Shown here: one piece after another, positions 18,394 through 25,892 of the stretch | How positions within the stretch are numbered: the first letter of the stretch is position 1 | Layout: each line of letters starts with the position of its first letter | From: Cryomorphaceae bacterium | Lineage (GTDB): Bacteria; Bacteroidota; Bacteroidia; Flavobacteriales_D; SKUL01 | Length of the DNA stretch: 37,700 nucleotides | Reading direction: 5' to 3' | NCBI GenBank assembly: GCA_007695365.1 | Contig: REDV01000099.1 | Span: 1 to 37,700, forward strand | The notes under the pieces: model-generated | Told to the model about the DNA's origin: nothing | What the model saw: the letters and a program-made list of their open reading frames with translations, nothing else | Database searches by the model: none | Translations under genes and position numbers: made by a program

Positions 18394-18397
18394 CAGT

Positions 18398-18520
18398 CCA
18401 ACCACTACACTACGCCCACCCAAAAAATACCAGCCGGGCGATTCTACTCTTCATTGACCGTTCTGGTTAATTGAGTTTTGGTTATGCTTATTGCTTTTGT
18501 TTCCGCCCGGCTGGTTTTTT
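18398..18520 (+). ncRNA. Candidate structured small RNA
   Basis: In the gap between the DUF2141 and amidohydrolase genes a perfect 12-bp GC-rich inverted repeat pairs ACCAGCCGGGCG (18429-18440) with CGCCCGGCTGGT (18504-18515). The right arm runs into six T and the left arm is preceded by an A-run. The 63-nt loop contains a second hairpin: TCATTGACC (18451-18459), loop GTTCT, GGTTAATTGA (18465-18474), with one bulge and one G-U pair. Together with the upstream promoter-like sequence this fits a transcript of about 120 nt ending in a terminator-like stem. It does not match tmRNA, 6S, SRP or RNase P RNA as I know them. The 5' end is estimated. It could instead be a bidirectional terminator or part of the amidohydrolase leader. 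Confidence 0.4.
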
Positions 18521-18550
18521 CCTCAAGCACTGACATCCCGCGAAAGGTTC

Positions 18551-18558
18551 TATTTTTG
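18551..18558 (+). promoter_or_regulatory. -7 box for amidohydrolase genes
   Basis: TATTTTTG matches TAnnTTTG exactly, 15 nt before ATG 18574. It lies 30 nt after the T-run ending the candidate small RNA. Confidence 0.6.
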
Positions 18559-18573
18559 GCCAAACGCACGCGC

Positions 18574-21500
18574 ATGATACAGCTCAGGGCTACCCTGTTT
18601 TTCATGATTTTTTCGGCGCCTGTTCTGGCGCAGGTTACCTTTCCGGTAAACGGTCCGCACGATGAGCGAAACATGCCGCACGTGCTGGTAAACGCTACGC
18701 TGCACATCAGTCCGGAAAAGGTAATTGAAGGCGGCACCCTTGTTATTCGCGGCGAACGCATTGAGTATGCCGGAGCAGATTTCAAAGCCACGGAAGGCGC
18801 ACGCATTACCGACATGAGCGGAAAACATGTGTACCCTGCCTTTATTGATCTTTACGCAGATTATGGCGTGCCGGAAGCCCCCAAAAAAGACCGTCCTTCC
18901 GGTCCGCAATACGAACGGAAAGCCAACCGCCCCACCGCCTGGAACGATGCCCTTCATCCGGAATTCGCTGCTGCGGAGCATTTTTCGCCCGACGAAAAAA
19001 AGGCAGAACAGCTCAGGAAGCTGGGGTTTGGTGCGGTGCTCTCCCATAGACACGACGGCATTTCCCGCGGAACAGGAGCTCTTGTGTTTACCGGCGATGG
19101 CAATGCCAACAAACAATTGATGCGCTCCCGGGCAGCATCGTTTTTCTCCTTTCGCAAAGGCAGCAGCACGCAGCGATACCCTTCGTCACTAATGGGAGCC
19201 ATCGCCCTGCTTAGACAAACGCATTACGACGCGCGCTGGTACACTGATTCAGGCCCCAAACTGGAGCGCAACACCTCCCTGGAAGCATGGAACCGCAACC
19301 TCGAGCTACCACAAGTTTTTACCATCACTGAGAAAAATGACATTCCCCGGGTGAAGAAAATCGCCGAGGAAACCGGAATCAACTTCATCGTGAAATCTGC
19401 CGGTGATGAGTATCAGTGGATGGACGAAACCGTTCGCTCCGGCTTCCCGCTGATTGTACCACTGAACTTTCCTGAAGCTTACGATGTTTCGGACCCTTAC
19501 AACGCACGACTGGTATCTCTGCAGGAGCTCCTTCACTGGGAAAAAGCCCCCGCCAACCCAGCATTGCTTCACGAACGCGGGCTGAAATTCGCCTTTACCG
19601 CTCACGGCCACGAAAAGCCCGCAGATTTTTTCACCCATCTGCGCCAAACCGTGCAGTATGGCCTGCCCGAGGATATTGCGCTGGCTGCCCTCACTACCGT
19701 GCCTGCACAAATGATGGGCGCCCGGGATGAACTGGGTACCCTGAACCCTGGCTCACGGGCAAACCTGCTGGTGATGACGGCCCCTCTTTTTGAAAAAACC
19801 TCGGAACTGCTCGAAACATGGGTACTAGGCGAAAGACATCAGCACCGGGATTTTGAGGCGCTGGACGTACGTGGTGTGTACAACCTGAATCTCGACAACC
19901 ACTTCTACACCATCGAGGTAAAAGGAAAAGCCAACAGTCCTGAGGCCCGCCTGATGAAGGTGGACGGAAGCGACACCACCTACAGCAAAGTTTCGTTTTC
20001 GGTGCAGCAAAACCTGGTGAGCCTGGCCTTCAATCCAAAAGATGAACACTACCGTGAAACCGTGCGTTTTTCTGGAAACATTCACACCGAAAGCCGCATT
20101 TGGGAGGGCAAAGCGCACCTGCCCGACGGCACCTGGTTTGCCTGGACAGCCATTCGTCAGCGCGTGGCCAAACCCACAGAGCGAAAACGAAAAGAGCCTG
20201 TATCCATTGACTCGCTTGCGGCCATGCGCAATCCCTATCGCGCCTGGGGCCTGGATACGCTTCCGAAAGCAGAAACACTCTGGCTGAAAGGGGCCACCAT
20301 CTGGACCTGCGACATTGAGGGAGTGATTGAAGGCGGCGAAATGCTCATTCACAACGGAAATATTGTGGCCGTAGGAAAGCGCCTCGATCCTACTGCGCTA
20401 ATCGGGGGTAAGAACATGTCTATTCGCACGGTTGAGCTCCGGGGTAAGCACATCACACCCGGTTTAATTGACGAACATTCGCATATTGCCATTTCGCGGG
20501 GAGTGAACGAGGGCACCAAGGCCAGTAGTGCAGAAGTGCGCATAGGAGATGCGATCAACCCGGACGACATCAATATTTTTCGTCATCTCTCGGGAGGTGT
20601 AACTACTGTTCAGCAGCTGCACGGATCGGCCAATCCCATCGGAGGGCAGTCGTCTATTGTAAAAATGCGCTGGGGCCAACCCGCTGCCGGACTTGTGTTT
20701 GAAGGCGCACCCGGCTTTATCAAATTTGCGCTGGGCGAAAATGTAAAACAAAGCAACTGGGGCGACCGCGAAACCATTCGCTATCCGCAAACGCGCATGG
20801 GTGTGGAGCAGGTCTTTTACGACCATTTCCTGCGGGCAAAGGCCTATCATGAGGAGCACAGCAGCGTGAGCCGGGAGCAAGGGCGGGGATTTCGTCTTTT
20901 CCGGCGCAAGGAACAGGAGCCGAATCACAGCATCCGCACGGACCTGGAACTAGAAGCCATTGCCGAAATTCTCCACTCCGAGCGATTTATCTCCTGCCAT
21001 AGTTATGTGCAAAGCGAAATCAATATGTTGATGCACGTAGCCGATTCATTCGGTTTCAGGGTAAACACCTTTACGCATGTGTTGGAGGGCTACAAGTTGG
21101 CCGACAAGATGCTGAAACACGGTGCAGCGGGATCTACTTTTTCCGACTGGTGGACCTACAAATTTGAAGTGAACGATGCCATTCCGTACAATGCAGCACT
21201 CATGCATGAGCAGGGTGTGCTGGTGGCCATGAACAGCGACGACGCCGAATTGGCGCGCAGACTGAACCACGAAGCCGCGAAGGCCGTGAAATACGGTAGT
21301 GTGAGCGAAGAGGAGGCCCTCAAAATGGTGACCCTCAACCCTGCCACCATGCTGCATCTCGAAGACCGCGTTGGAAGCCTCAAAGCCGGCAAGCACGCCG
21401 ATTTTGTAATCTGGAGCGACCACCCCCTCAGCATATACGCCAAAGCCGAGAAGACCTATGTTGATGGTCGGTGCTACTTTGACAGGAGTAAGCTCGACGT

Positions 21501-21642
21501 CATGGAAAAACGCGATCAGGCAGAAAGAACACGTATCCTCCTGAAAATGATGGATGCCAAAACAGGAGGAAGCGACAAAAAACCCTCTCCCAATCCAAAC
21601 GACAAAGACTATCACTGCGATGATGTGGACGAAGAGATTTAA
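18574..21642 (+). CDS. Exported double amidohydrolase (degenerate N-half, intact C-half)
   Basis: The protein has 1022 residues with signal peptide MIQLRATLFFMIFSAPVLAQ; the frame extends 32 codons upstream, but the promoter lies there. Two amidohydrolase-like halves are joined. In the N-terminal half (about 25-430) the HxH motif is replaced by Tyr94-Ala-Asp96 in AFIDLYADYG, yet the small beta sandwich and the C-terminal LNPGSRANLLVM block remain. The second half (about 560-1022) is intact: His635 and His637 in IDEHSHIA, His809, His835 in FTHVLEG and Asp889 in NSDDAE, the ligands of an imidazolonepropionase/prolidase-type metal site. The substrate is probably a peptide or cyclic amide in the periplasm. 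The end overlaps the next gene by 23 nt. Confidence 0.9.
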   Translation: MIQLRATLFFMIFSAPVLAQVTFPVNGPHDERNMPHVLVNATLHISPEKVIEGGTLVIRGERIEYAGADFKATEGARITDMSGKHVYPAFIDLYADYGVPEAPKKDRPSGPQYERKANRPTAWNDALHPEFAAAEHFSPDEKKAEQLRKLGFGAVLSHRHDGISRGTGALVFTGDGNANKQLMRSRAASFFSFRKGSSTQRYPSSLMGAIALLRQTHYDARWYTDSGPKLERNTSLEAWNRNLELPQVFTITEKNDIPRVKKIAEETGINFIVKSAGDEYQWMDETVRSGFPLIVPLNFPEAYDVSDPYNARLVSLQELLHWEKAPANPALLHERGLKFAFTAHGHEKPADFFTHLRQTVQYGLPEDIALAALTTVPAQMMGARDELGTLNPGSRANLLVMTAPLFEKTSELLETWVLGERHQHRDFEALDVRGVYNLNLDNHFYTIEVKGKANSPEARLMKVDGSDTTYSKVSFSVQQNLVSLAFNPKDEHYRETVRFSGNIHTESRIWEGKAHLPDGTWFAWTAIRQRVAKPTERKRKEPVSIDSLAAMRNPYRAWGLDTLPKAETLWLKGATIWTCDIEGVIEGGEMLIHNGNIVAVGKRLDPTALIGGKNMSIRTVELRGKHITPGLIDEHSHIAISRGVNEGTKASSAEVRIGDAINPDDINIFRHLSGGVTTVQQLHGSANPIGGQSSIVKMRWGQPAAGLVFEGAPGFIKFALGENVKQSNWGDRETIRYPQTRMGVEQVFYDHFLRAKAYHEEHSSVSREQGRGFRLFRRKEQEPNHSIRTDLELEAIAEILHSERFISCHSYVQSEINMLMHVADSFGFRVNTFTHVLEGYKLADKMLKHGAAGSTFSDWWTYKFEVNDAIPYNAALMHEQGVLVAMNSDDAELARRLNHEAAKAVKYGSVSEEEALKMVTLNPATMLHLEDRVGSLKAGKHADFVIWSDHPLSIYAKAEKTYVDGRCYFDRSKLDVMEKRDQAERTRILLKMMDAKTGGSDKKPSPNPNDKDYHCDDVDEEI

Positions 21643-22915
21643 GGCACTGCTTGCGATGGCCCTCGCTGCCCTTGCTGTACATGCACAACCCGCACCTCCT
21701 CAAAAAGGAAGCGTGCTGATTTTGGGTGCGCACGCCCATCTCGGCAACGGAACGGCCATAGAGCAAAGCGCTGTGGGCTTTAGAGATGGTGTGATTGATT
21801 TTGTTGGAACGGCCAATCGCGCACCACGCGACCAGTACGACGAGGTGATTGAAGCTGCAGGGAAACACCTGTATCCCGGTTTTATCGCTGCCAACACCAC
21901 CCTTGGCGTGAGTGAGATTGACGCCGTACGGGCCACGCGCGATTACAACGAAACAGGCGAATACAACCCGAATGTGCGGACGCTCATTGCCTACAATCCA
22001 GAGTCGGTGGTGATACCCACCACCGTTCGAAACGGAGTGCTCCTGGCGCAAATTTCACCGCGAGGAGGACGTATTGCCGGAACCTCATCGGTAGTGCAAC
22101 TCGACGCATGGAACTGGGAAGATGCCGTGGTTCGCGCCGACGACGGGGTACATATCAACTGGCCTGCGATGGTGAGTAAAACGGGCTGGTACGGTGATTT
22201 CGGAAAGTTGGAAGCCAACAAGGAATCGGAAAAAGAACTCGAAAAGCTCAATCGCTTTTTTAATGATGCAAAAGCTTATTGCGAGGCTCCTGGCAATCAG
22301 GTAAACCTAAGGTTAAAGGCCATGTGTGGTGTGCTTAAGGGCTCACAAAATCTGTACATCCACGCCGACCGTGTAAAGGACATCGCTGCGGCCATTCATT
22401 TTTCGCGCAGGCACAACATCCCCAACATGGTGATTGTAGGTGGCTACGACGCACACCTCATCCCCGAAATGTTCCGGGAACACAAATGCGGATTGATGCT
22501 GGGGCGGGTACACGCACTGCCTCAACTTCCCGGCGACCCCATTGAGCTCCCCTACCGCTTGCCTGCCATTTTGCGCGATAACGGCGTGTCATTTGGGTTG
22601 AGCAACCACGGCCCTCATGAAAGGATGCTTCTGCGCAATACACCCTTTAACGGGGGCACGGCAGTTGCTCACGGATTGCTCTACGAACAAGCCGTTCAGG
22701 CCATGAGTCTCGACCTTGCAGAAATTCTAGGAATTGCAGATCGCTACGGCTCCCTCGAAGTCGGAAAATCAGCCACTTTGTTTGTTTCAGATGGCGATGC
22801 ACTCGACGTGAGGGGAAATAACCTTACACACGCCTATATCGACGGAAGATCTATTTCATTGACTAACAGACAAGAAGAACTTTTTGAACGTTTTAAGCGT
22901 AAGTATTCAAAATAA
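21620..22915 (+). CDS. Exported amidohydrolase-like protein lacking metal ligands
   Basis: The protein has 431 residues, starting at ATG 21620 (or 21623) inside the end of the preceding gene. The signal peptide is MMWTKRFKALLAMALAALAVHAQ. It has the amidohydrolase outline: a beta-sandwich start KGSVLILGAHAHLGNG, the strand HLYPGFIAANTTLG, a barrel segment IPNMVIVGGYDAH and the C-terminal block GSLEVGKSATLFVSDG. In place of the HxH pair it has Asn92 and Thr94, and no clear later His/His/Asp set is seen, so it is probably catalytically inactive. With the fused upstream protein it makes three related domains in one operon. It may be a non-catalytic subunit of a heteromer, as inferred from the overlap and parallel domain order. 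Confidence 0.88.
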   Translation: MMWTKRFKALLAMALAALAVHAQPAPPQKGSVLILGAHAHLGNGTAIEQSAVGFRDGVIDFVGTANRAPRDQYDEVIEAAGKHLYPGFIAANTTLGVSEIDAVRATRDYNETGEYNPNVRTLIAYNPESVVIPTTVRNGVLLAQISPRGGRIAGTSSVVQLDAWNWEDAVVRADDGVHINWPAMVSKTGWYGDFGKLEANKESEKELEKLNRFFNDAKAYCEAPGNQVNLRLKAMCGVLKGSQNLYIHADRVKDIAAAIHFSRRHNIPNMVIVGGYDAHLIPEMFREHKCGLMLGRVHALPQLPGDPIELPYRLPAILRDNGVSFGLSNHGPHERMLLRNTPFNGGTAVAHGLLYEQAVQAMSLDLAEILGIADRYGSLEVGKSATLFVSDGDALDVRGNNLTHAYIDGRSISLTNRQEELFERFKRKYSK

Positions 22916-22921
22916 TTTGTA

Positions 22922-22929
22922 TAACTTAG
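22922..22929 (+). promoter_or_regulatory. Possible -7 box for HNH gene
   Basis: TAACTTAG is one base off TAnnTTTG, 37 nt before ATG 22967 and 6 nt after the amidohydrolase stop. Confidence 0.3.
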
Positions 22930-22966
22930 CCCATCTCGATTAGTAAACCAAAATAATTTTACACTG

Positions 22967-23536
22967 ATGGCTAGACGCAAAAAAGGTCCGACTGAAAGTT
23001 TGCCGGGCGAAAAATGGAAACGCCTCCACCATGTGGAAGGCGAGGAGATTGTTCCTATTTATGAAGTCTCTAATATGGGGCGTGTTCGCCGCCTGGAGAA
23101 AGACGGCGTGGTGCGCGTGATGGTTCAGGGAACCATAGCGGGTTATCCTTACGCGGTAATCAAGTATCCCGACGGACGGCAACGCAACCGCTACATTCAC
23201 AGGCTGGTGGCTCAGGAGTGGATCACACCCAAGGATCATTACCACAACTTTGTGATTCACAAGGATTATGATCGCAACAACAACAGGCTTGAAAACCTTG
23301 AGCTGGTGAACCGACGCTCCTTGTTTGAGCACCGTAAAAAGTCGCCCATTCCGCGCAAGCGGCGAGCGAAAGGCTACAAGCTGAACGAAACCAAGGTAGC
23401 CCGTATCAAAAAGCTACTGCAGGATGAGCATTTAAAATTGAGCATGATTGCCCGAATGTTCGGCATCACGCACACTCAGCTCAACCGCATACGCAACGGT
23501 GAAAACTGGGCGCATGTTGAGGCTGCCGAAGATTAA
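22967..23536 (+). CDS. NUMOD4-HNH protein with C-terminal HTH
   Basis: The protein has 189 residues and is strongly basic. Residues 17-45 are a NUMOD4 motif (EKWKRL with IYEVSNMGRVRRLE). Residues about 75-115 are an HNH_3-type fold with IHRLVAQEWI (His79), IHKDYDRNNNRLENL (His98, the Asn run and Asn110). Residues about 139-183 form a helix-turn-helix with LSMIARMFGITHTQLNRI. This is the domain order of phage and intron homing endonucleases. Here it is a stand-alone chromosomal gene between housekeeping genes with no phage genes around. It could be a domesticated DNA-binding regulator or an active nicking enzyme. The HNH histidines seem kept, so activity cannot be ruled out. Confidence 0.83.
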   Translation: MARRKKGPTESLPGEKWKRLHHVEGEEIVPIYEVSNMGRVRRLEKDGVVRVMVQGTIAGYPYAVIKYPDGRQRNRYIHRLVAQEWITPKDHYHNFVIHKDYDRNNNRLENLELVNRRSLFEHRKKSPIPRKRRAKGYKLNETKVARIKKLLQDEHLKLSMIARMFGITHTQLNRIRNGENWAHVEAAED

Positions 23537-23561
23537 TAATTAGCCTTTTTTAGTAACGCAT

Positions 23562-24548
23562 TTACACGCTGAAACCGAGCGCCTCACGCACTCGGTTCAG
23601 TGTGTTTTGTGCCGTAGTGCGGGCTTTGGCAGCACCCTCTGCCAGCTTTTCTTCTATCATGCCTGTGTCAGACATGTATCGATCAAAGTCAGTACGGGCT
23701 TCCCGAAATTGATCGAGCAGCAGTTCCAGAAGCTCTTTTTTGGCGTGGCCGTAACCCAGCCCACCCTGCAGGTAGCGGTCGCGAAGGGAATCTCTTTGTT
23801 CCTTCGTGGCAACCAGTTCATACAGCTTGAATACGTTGCAGCTATGCGGGTCTTTGGGCTCTTCCAGGGCAGTAGAGTCGGTAACAATGCCCATCACCTG
23901 TTTTTTCAATTCCTTTTCCGGGGCAAAGATTCCGAGGAAGTTGTTGTAGGATTTGCTCATTTTTTGTCCGTCGGTGCCAGGTACCACTTTAACCTGCTCG
24001 TTAATCACGGCTTCGGGCACCACGAGGGTATCATCACCATAGGCCCGGTTAAAAGCGCCGGCCAGGTCGCGGGTTATTTCAAGGTGCTGCTTCTGGTCCT
24101 TACCCACCGGTACCTCGTGGGCGTCGTACAACAGGATATCTGCCGCCATGAGTACGGGGTAGGTAAACAATCCTCCGTTTACCTCGGCCAATCGGTTTTG
24201 CCGGTCTTTAAACGAATGGGCGTTTGCCAGCATCGGAAAGGGTGCCATGCAGTTTAGGTACCAAGTTAGCTCCGTTACGAGGGTCACATCGCTTTGGCGG
24301 TAAAGCACGTTTTTGTGGGTGTCGAAACCCAGGGCCAGCCATGCAGCGGCCACGGAAAGGGTGTTGTTGCGCAGCGTTTCGGTATCGCGGATGGTGGTAA
24401 GCGAATGCAGGTCGGCGATAAACAGGTAGGCCTCTACATCGGGGCGGTTGCTCATTTCGATGGCAGGCAACATGGCTCCCAGCACATTTCCAAGATGCGG
24501 CACGCCCGTGCTTTGAATTCCTGTGAGTACGCGTTTCGTGTGCGACAT
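23562..24548 (-). CDS. trpS: Tryptophanyl-tRNA synthetase
   Basis: The protein has 328 residues, the usual size of bacterial TrpRS. It charges tRNA-Trp with tryptophan using ATP. The start at 24548 gives MSHTKRVLTGIQSTGVPHLG, which places the class I HIGH-type motif PHLGN at 17-21 right after the first strand, as in the family; a 51-codon upstream extension contains no conserved sequence and is rejected. KMSKS is exact at 196-200. Further family features include VGKDQKQHLEITRDLA before it. The gene is monocistronic, with a weak -7 box 20 nt upstream. It converges with the HNH gene, with 25 nt between them. It is complete with no oddity. Confidence 0.97.
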   Translation of the reverse strand: MSHTKRVLTGIQSTGVPHLGNVLGAMLPAIEMSNRPDVEAYLFIADLHSLTTIRDTETLRNNTLSVAAAWLALGFDTHKNVLYRQSDVTLVTELTWYLNCMAPFPMLANAHSFKDRQNRLAEVNGGLFTYPVLMAADILLYDAHEVPVGKDQKQHLEITRDLAGAFNRAYGDDTLVVPEAVINEQVKVVPGTDGQKMSKSYNNFLGIFAPEKELKKQVMGIVTDSTALEEPKDPHSCNVFKLYELVATKEQRDSLRDRYLQGGLGYGHAKKELLELLLDQFREARTDFDRYMSDTGMIEEKLAEGAAKARTTAQNTLNRVREALGFSV

Positions 24549-24568
24549 GGCCAAGGGTTTTGAGCGCG

Positions 24569-24576
24569 CTAAATTA
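24569..24576 (-). promoter_or_regulatory. Possible -7 box for trpS
   Basis: TAATTTAG on the reverse strand is one base off TAnnTTTG, 20 nt before ATG 24548. The remainder of the 235-nt gap up to galE shows no gene. Confidence 0.35.
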
Positions 24577-24783
24577 GAAAGTTCGGTTGTTTTGACGGTG
24601 GGTAGGAAAGGATACTGGTTGACCCGAGCCACCTTTGAGTGGTTGGCCTGAGAAGCCGCACCAAAGAACGGGTTAGGACGGCATTGGCAGCAGCCACACA
24701 TTTCAGCTCAAGTACAAAAGACCATTAGACACAGTGAGTCCTTACGCGCAACATCCCACGACCTCAGCAGGCAACCACACCCT

Positions 24784-25812
24784 TCAACCCTTCCCCTGCC
24801 CGATTCGCTGCTGCCAGTTCCACGCATCGCGGAGGGCATCGGCCATTGTGCGGGTGGCGCGCCAGTTCAGTTCTTTTTCCGCGCAGGATGCATCGGCATA
24901 AATGACAGGAACATCTCCCGGACGGCGCTGAGCATCCACACAGCGCACCTTTACTCCGGTCACTTCCTCAAAGGTATCTACCACTTCCTGCACGCTTTGC
25001 CCCTTGCCGGTGCCAACATTGAAGACCTCTACCCTGCCTTCCTCGGCTTTTGAAAGCCACCCAAGTGCGCGCACGTGTGCCTCGGCCAAATCCATCACAT
25101 GGATGTAGTCGCGGATACAGGTTCCGTCCGGGGTATCGTAATCGCGGCCAAAAATGCTCAGCTCCCTGCGCATGCCCGCGGCTGTTTGCGTAATAAAGGG
25201 AACGAGGTTGTTGGGCACCCCCAGTGGCAATTCACCAATCTCGCCCGAAGGATGCGCCCCGATGGGATTGAAATAGCGAAGCAAGGTTGAGCGAAGCTTT
25301 CCATCAGCCGCGGCCGCATAGTGAATGGCCTCTTCGCAAACCTGCTTGGTGTAACCGTAGGGCGACATGGCCGGTTTTACGGGTGCGTTTTCGGTAACAG
25401 GCAGCGAGTCGGGCACACCATAAACCGTACACGACGACGAGAAAACGAGGTCATTCACACTGAACTCAGGCATCACCTGAAGCAAGGCCGTGAGTGAGCC
25501 GATGTTGTTCTGAAAATACTTCACCGGCTGCTGCACCGACTCACCCACGGCCTTGAACGCCGCAAAGTGAATCACCCCCGCAGGCTGGTGATCACGGAAA
25601 ACGGTTCGCAGCGCTTCCACGTTGCAGCAATCGGCCTCCAATAAATGCACCGGGGTGGCAGCCAGCTTTCGGATACCCTGCATCACTGCGCGCTCAGAGT
25701 TGCTGAAATTATCCATGACCACCGGCTCATAGCCCGCCACCGAGAGCGCCACTGCCGTGTGCGACCCAATAAAACCAGCTCCACCAGTTACCAAAATCTT
25801 TTTAGCTGCCAT
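24784..25812 (-). CDS. galE: UDP-glucose 4-epimerase
   Basis: The protein has 342 residues. It interconverts UDP-glucose and UDP-galactose with bound NAD, feeding sugar-nucleotide pools for polysaccharide synthesis and the Leloir pathway. The Rossmann motif GGAGFIGSH starts at residue 10, the catalytic Ser is in FSSSCTVYG (125-132), and Tyr152-x3-Lys156 lies in SPYGYTKQ. The RYFNPIGAHPSGEIGE segment and IRDYIHVMDLA are GalE signatures. Residues AAMTRT-like at the C-terminus (NWRATRTMADA) also match. The start codon is fixed by the immediate Rossmann strand. A -7 box ends only 7 nt upstream. It is divergent from the DUF4301 gene. Confidence 0.96.
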   Translation of the reverse strand: MAAKKILVTGGAGFIGSHTAVALSVAGYEPVVMDNFSNSERAVMQGIRKLAATPVHLLEADCCNVEALRTVFRDHQPAGVIHFAAFKAVGESVQQPVKYFQNNIGSLTALLQVMPEFSVNDLVFSSSCTVYGVPDSLPVTENAPVKPAMSPYGYTKQVCEEAIHYAAAADGKLRSTLLRYFNPIGAHPSGEIGELPLGVPNNLVPFITQTAAGMRRELSIFGRDYDTPDGTCIRDYIHVMDLAEAHVRALGWLSKAEEGRVEVFNVGTGKGQSVQEVVDTFEEVTGVKVRCVDAQRRPGDVPVIYADASCAEKELNWRATRTMADALRDAWNWQQRIGQGKG

Positions 25813-25819
25813 TTGTCGC

Positions 25820-25827
25820 CAAAATTA
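25820..25827 (-). promoter_or_regulatory. -7 box for galE
   Basis: TAATTTTG on the reverse strand matches TAnnTTTG exactly and ends 7 nt before the galE ATG, so the 5' leader is 0 to about 3 nt. Confidence 0.6.
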
Positions 25828-25866
25828 GCATTTCTCCATCCTGCCGGCCAACATGGGCGAAAGTGT

Positions 25867-25874
25867 TAAATTCG
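25867..25874 (+). promoter_or_regulatory. Possible -7 box for DUF4301 gene
   Basis: TAAATTCG fits TAnnTTTG except position 7 and ends 18 nt before the chosen GTG at 25893. It lies inside the longer frame that starts at GTG 25863. Confidence 0.4.
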
Positions 25875-25892
25875 TGCGCTGAAACAGAAACA

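Noticed and set aside
22967-23536. Prophage remnant
   Set aside because: Flanks are an amidohydrolase operon and trpS; no integrase, capsid or attachment-site repeats are visible.
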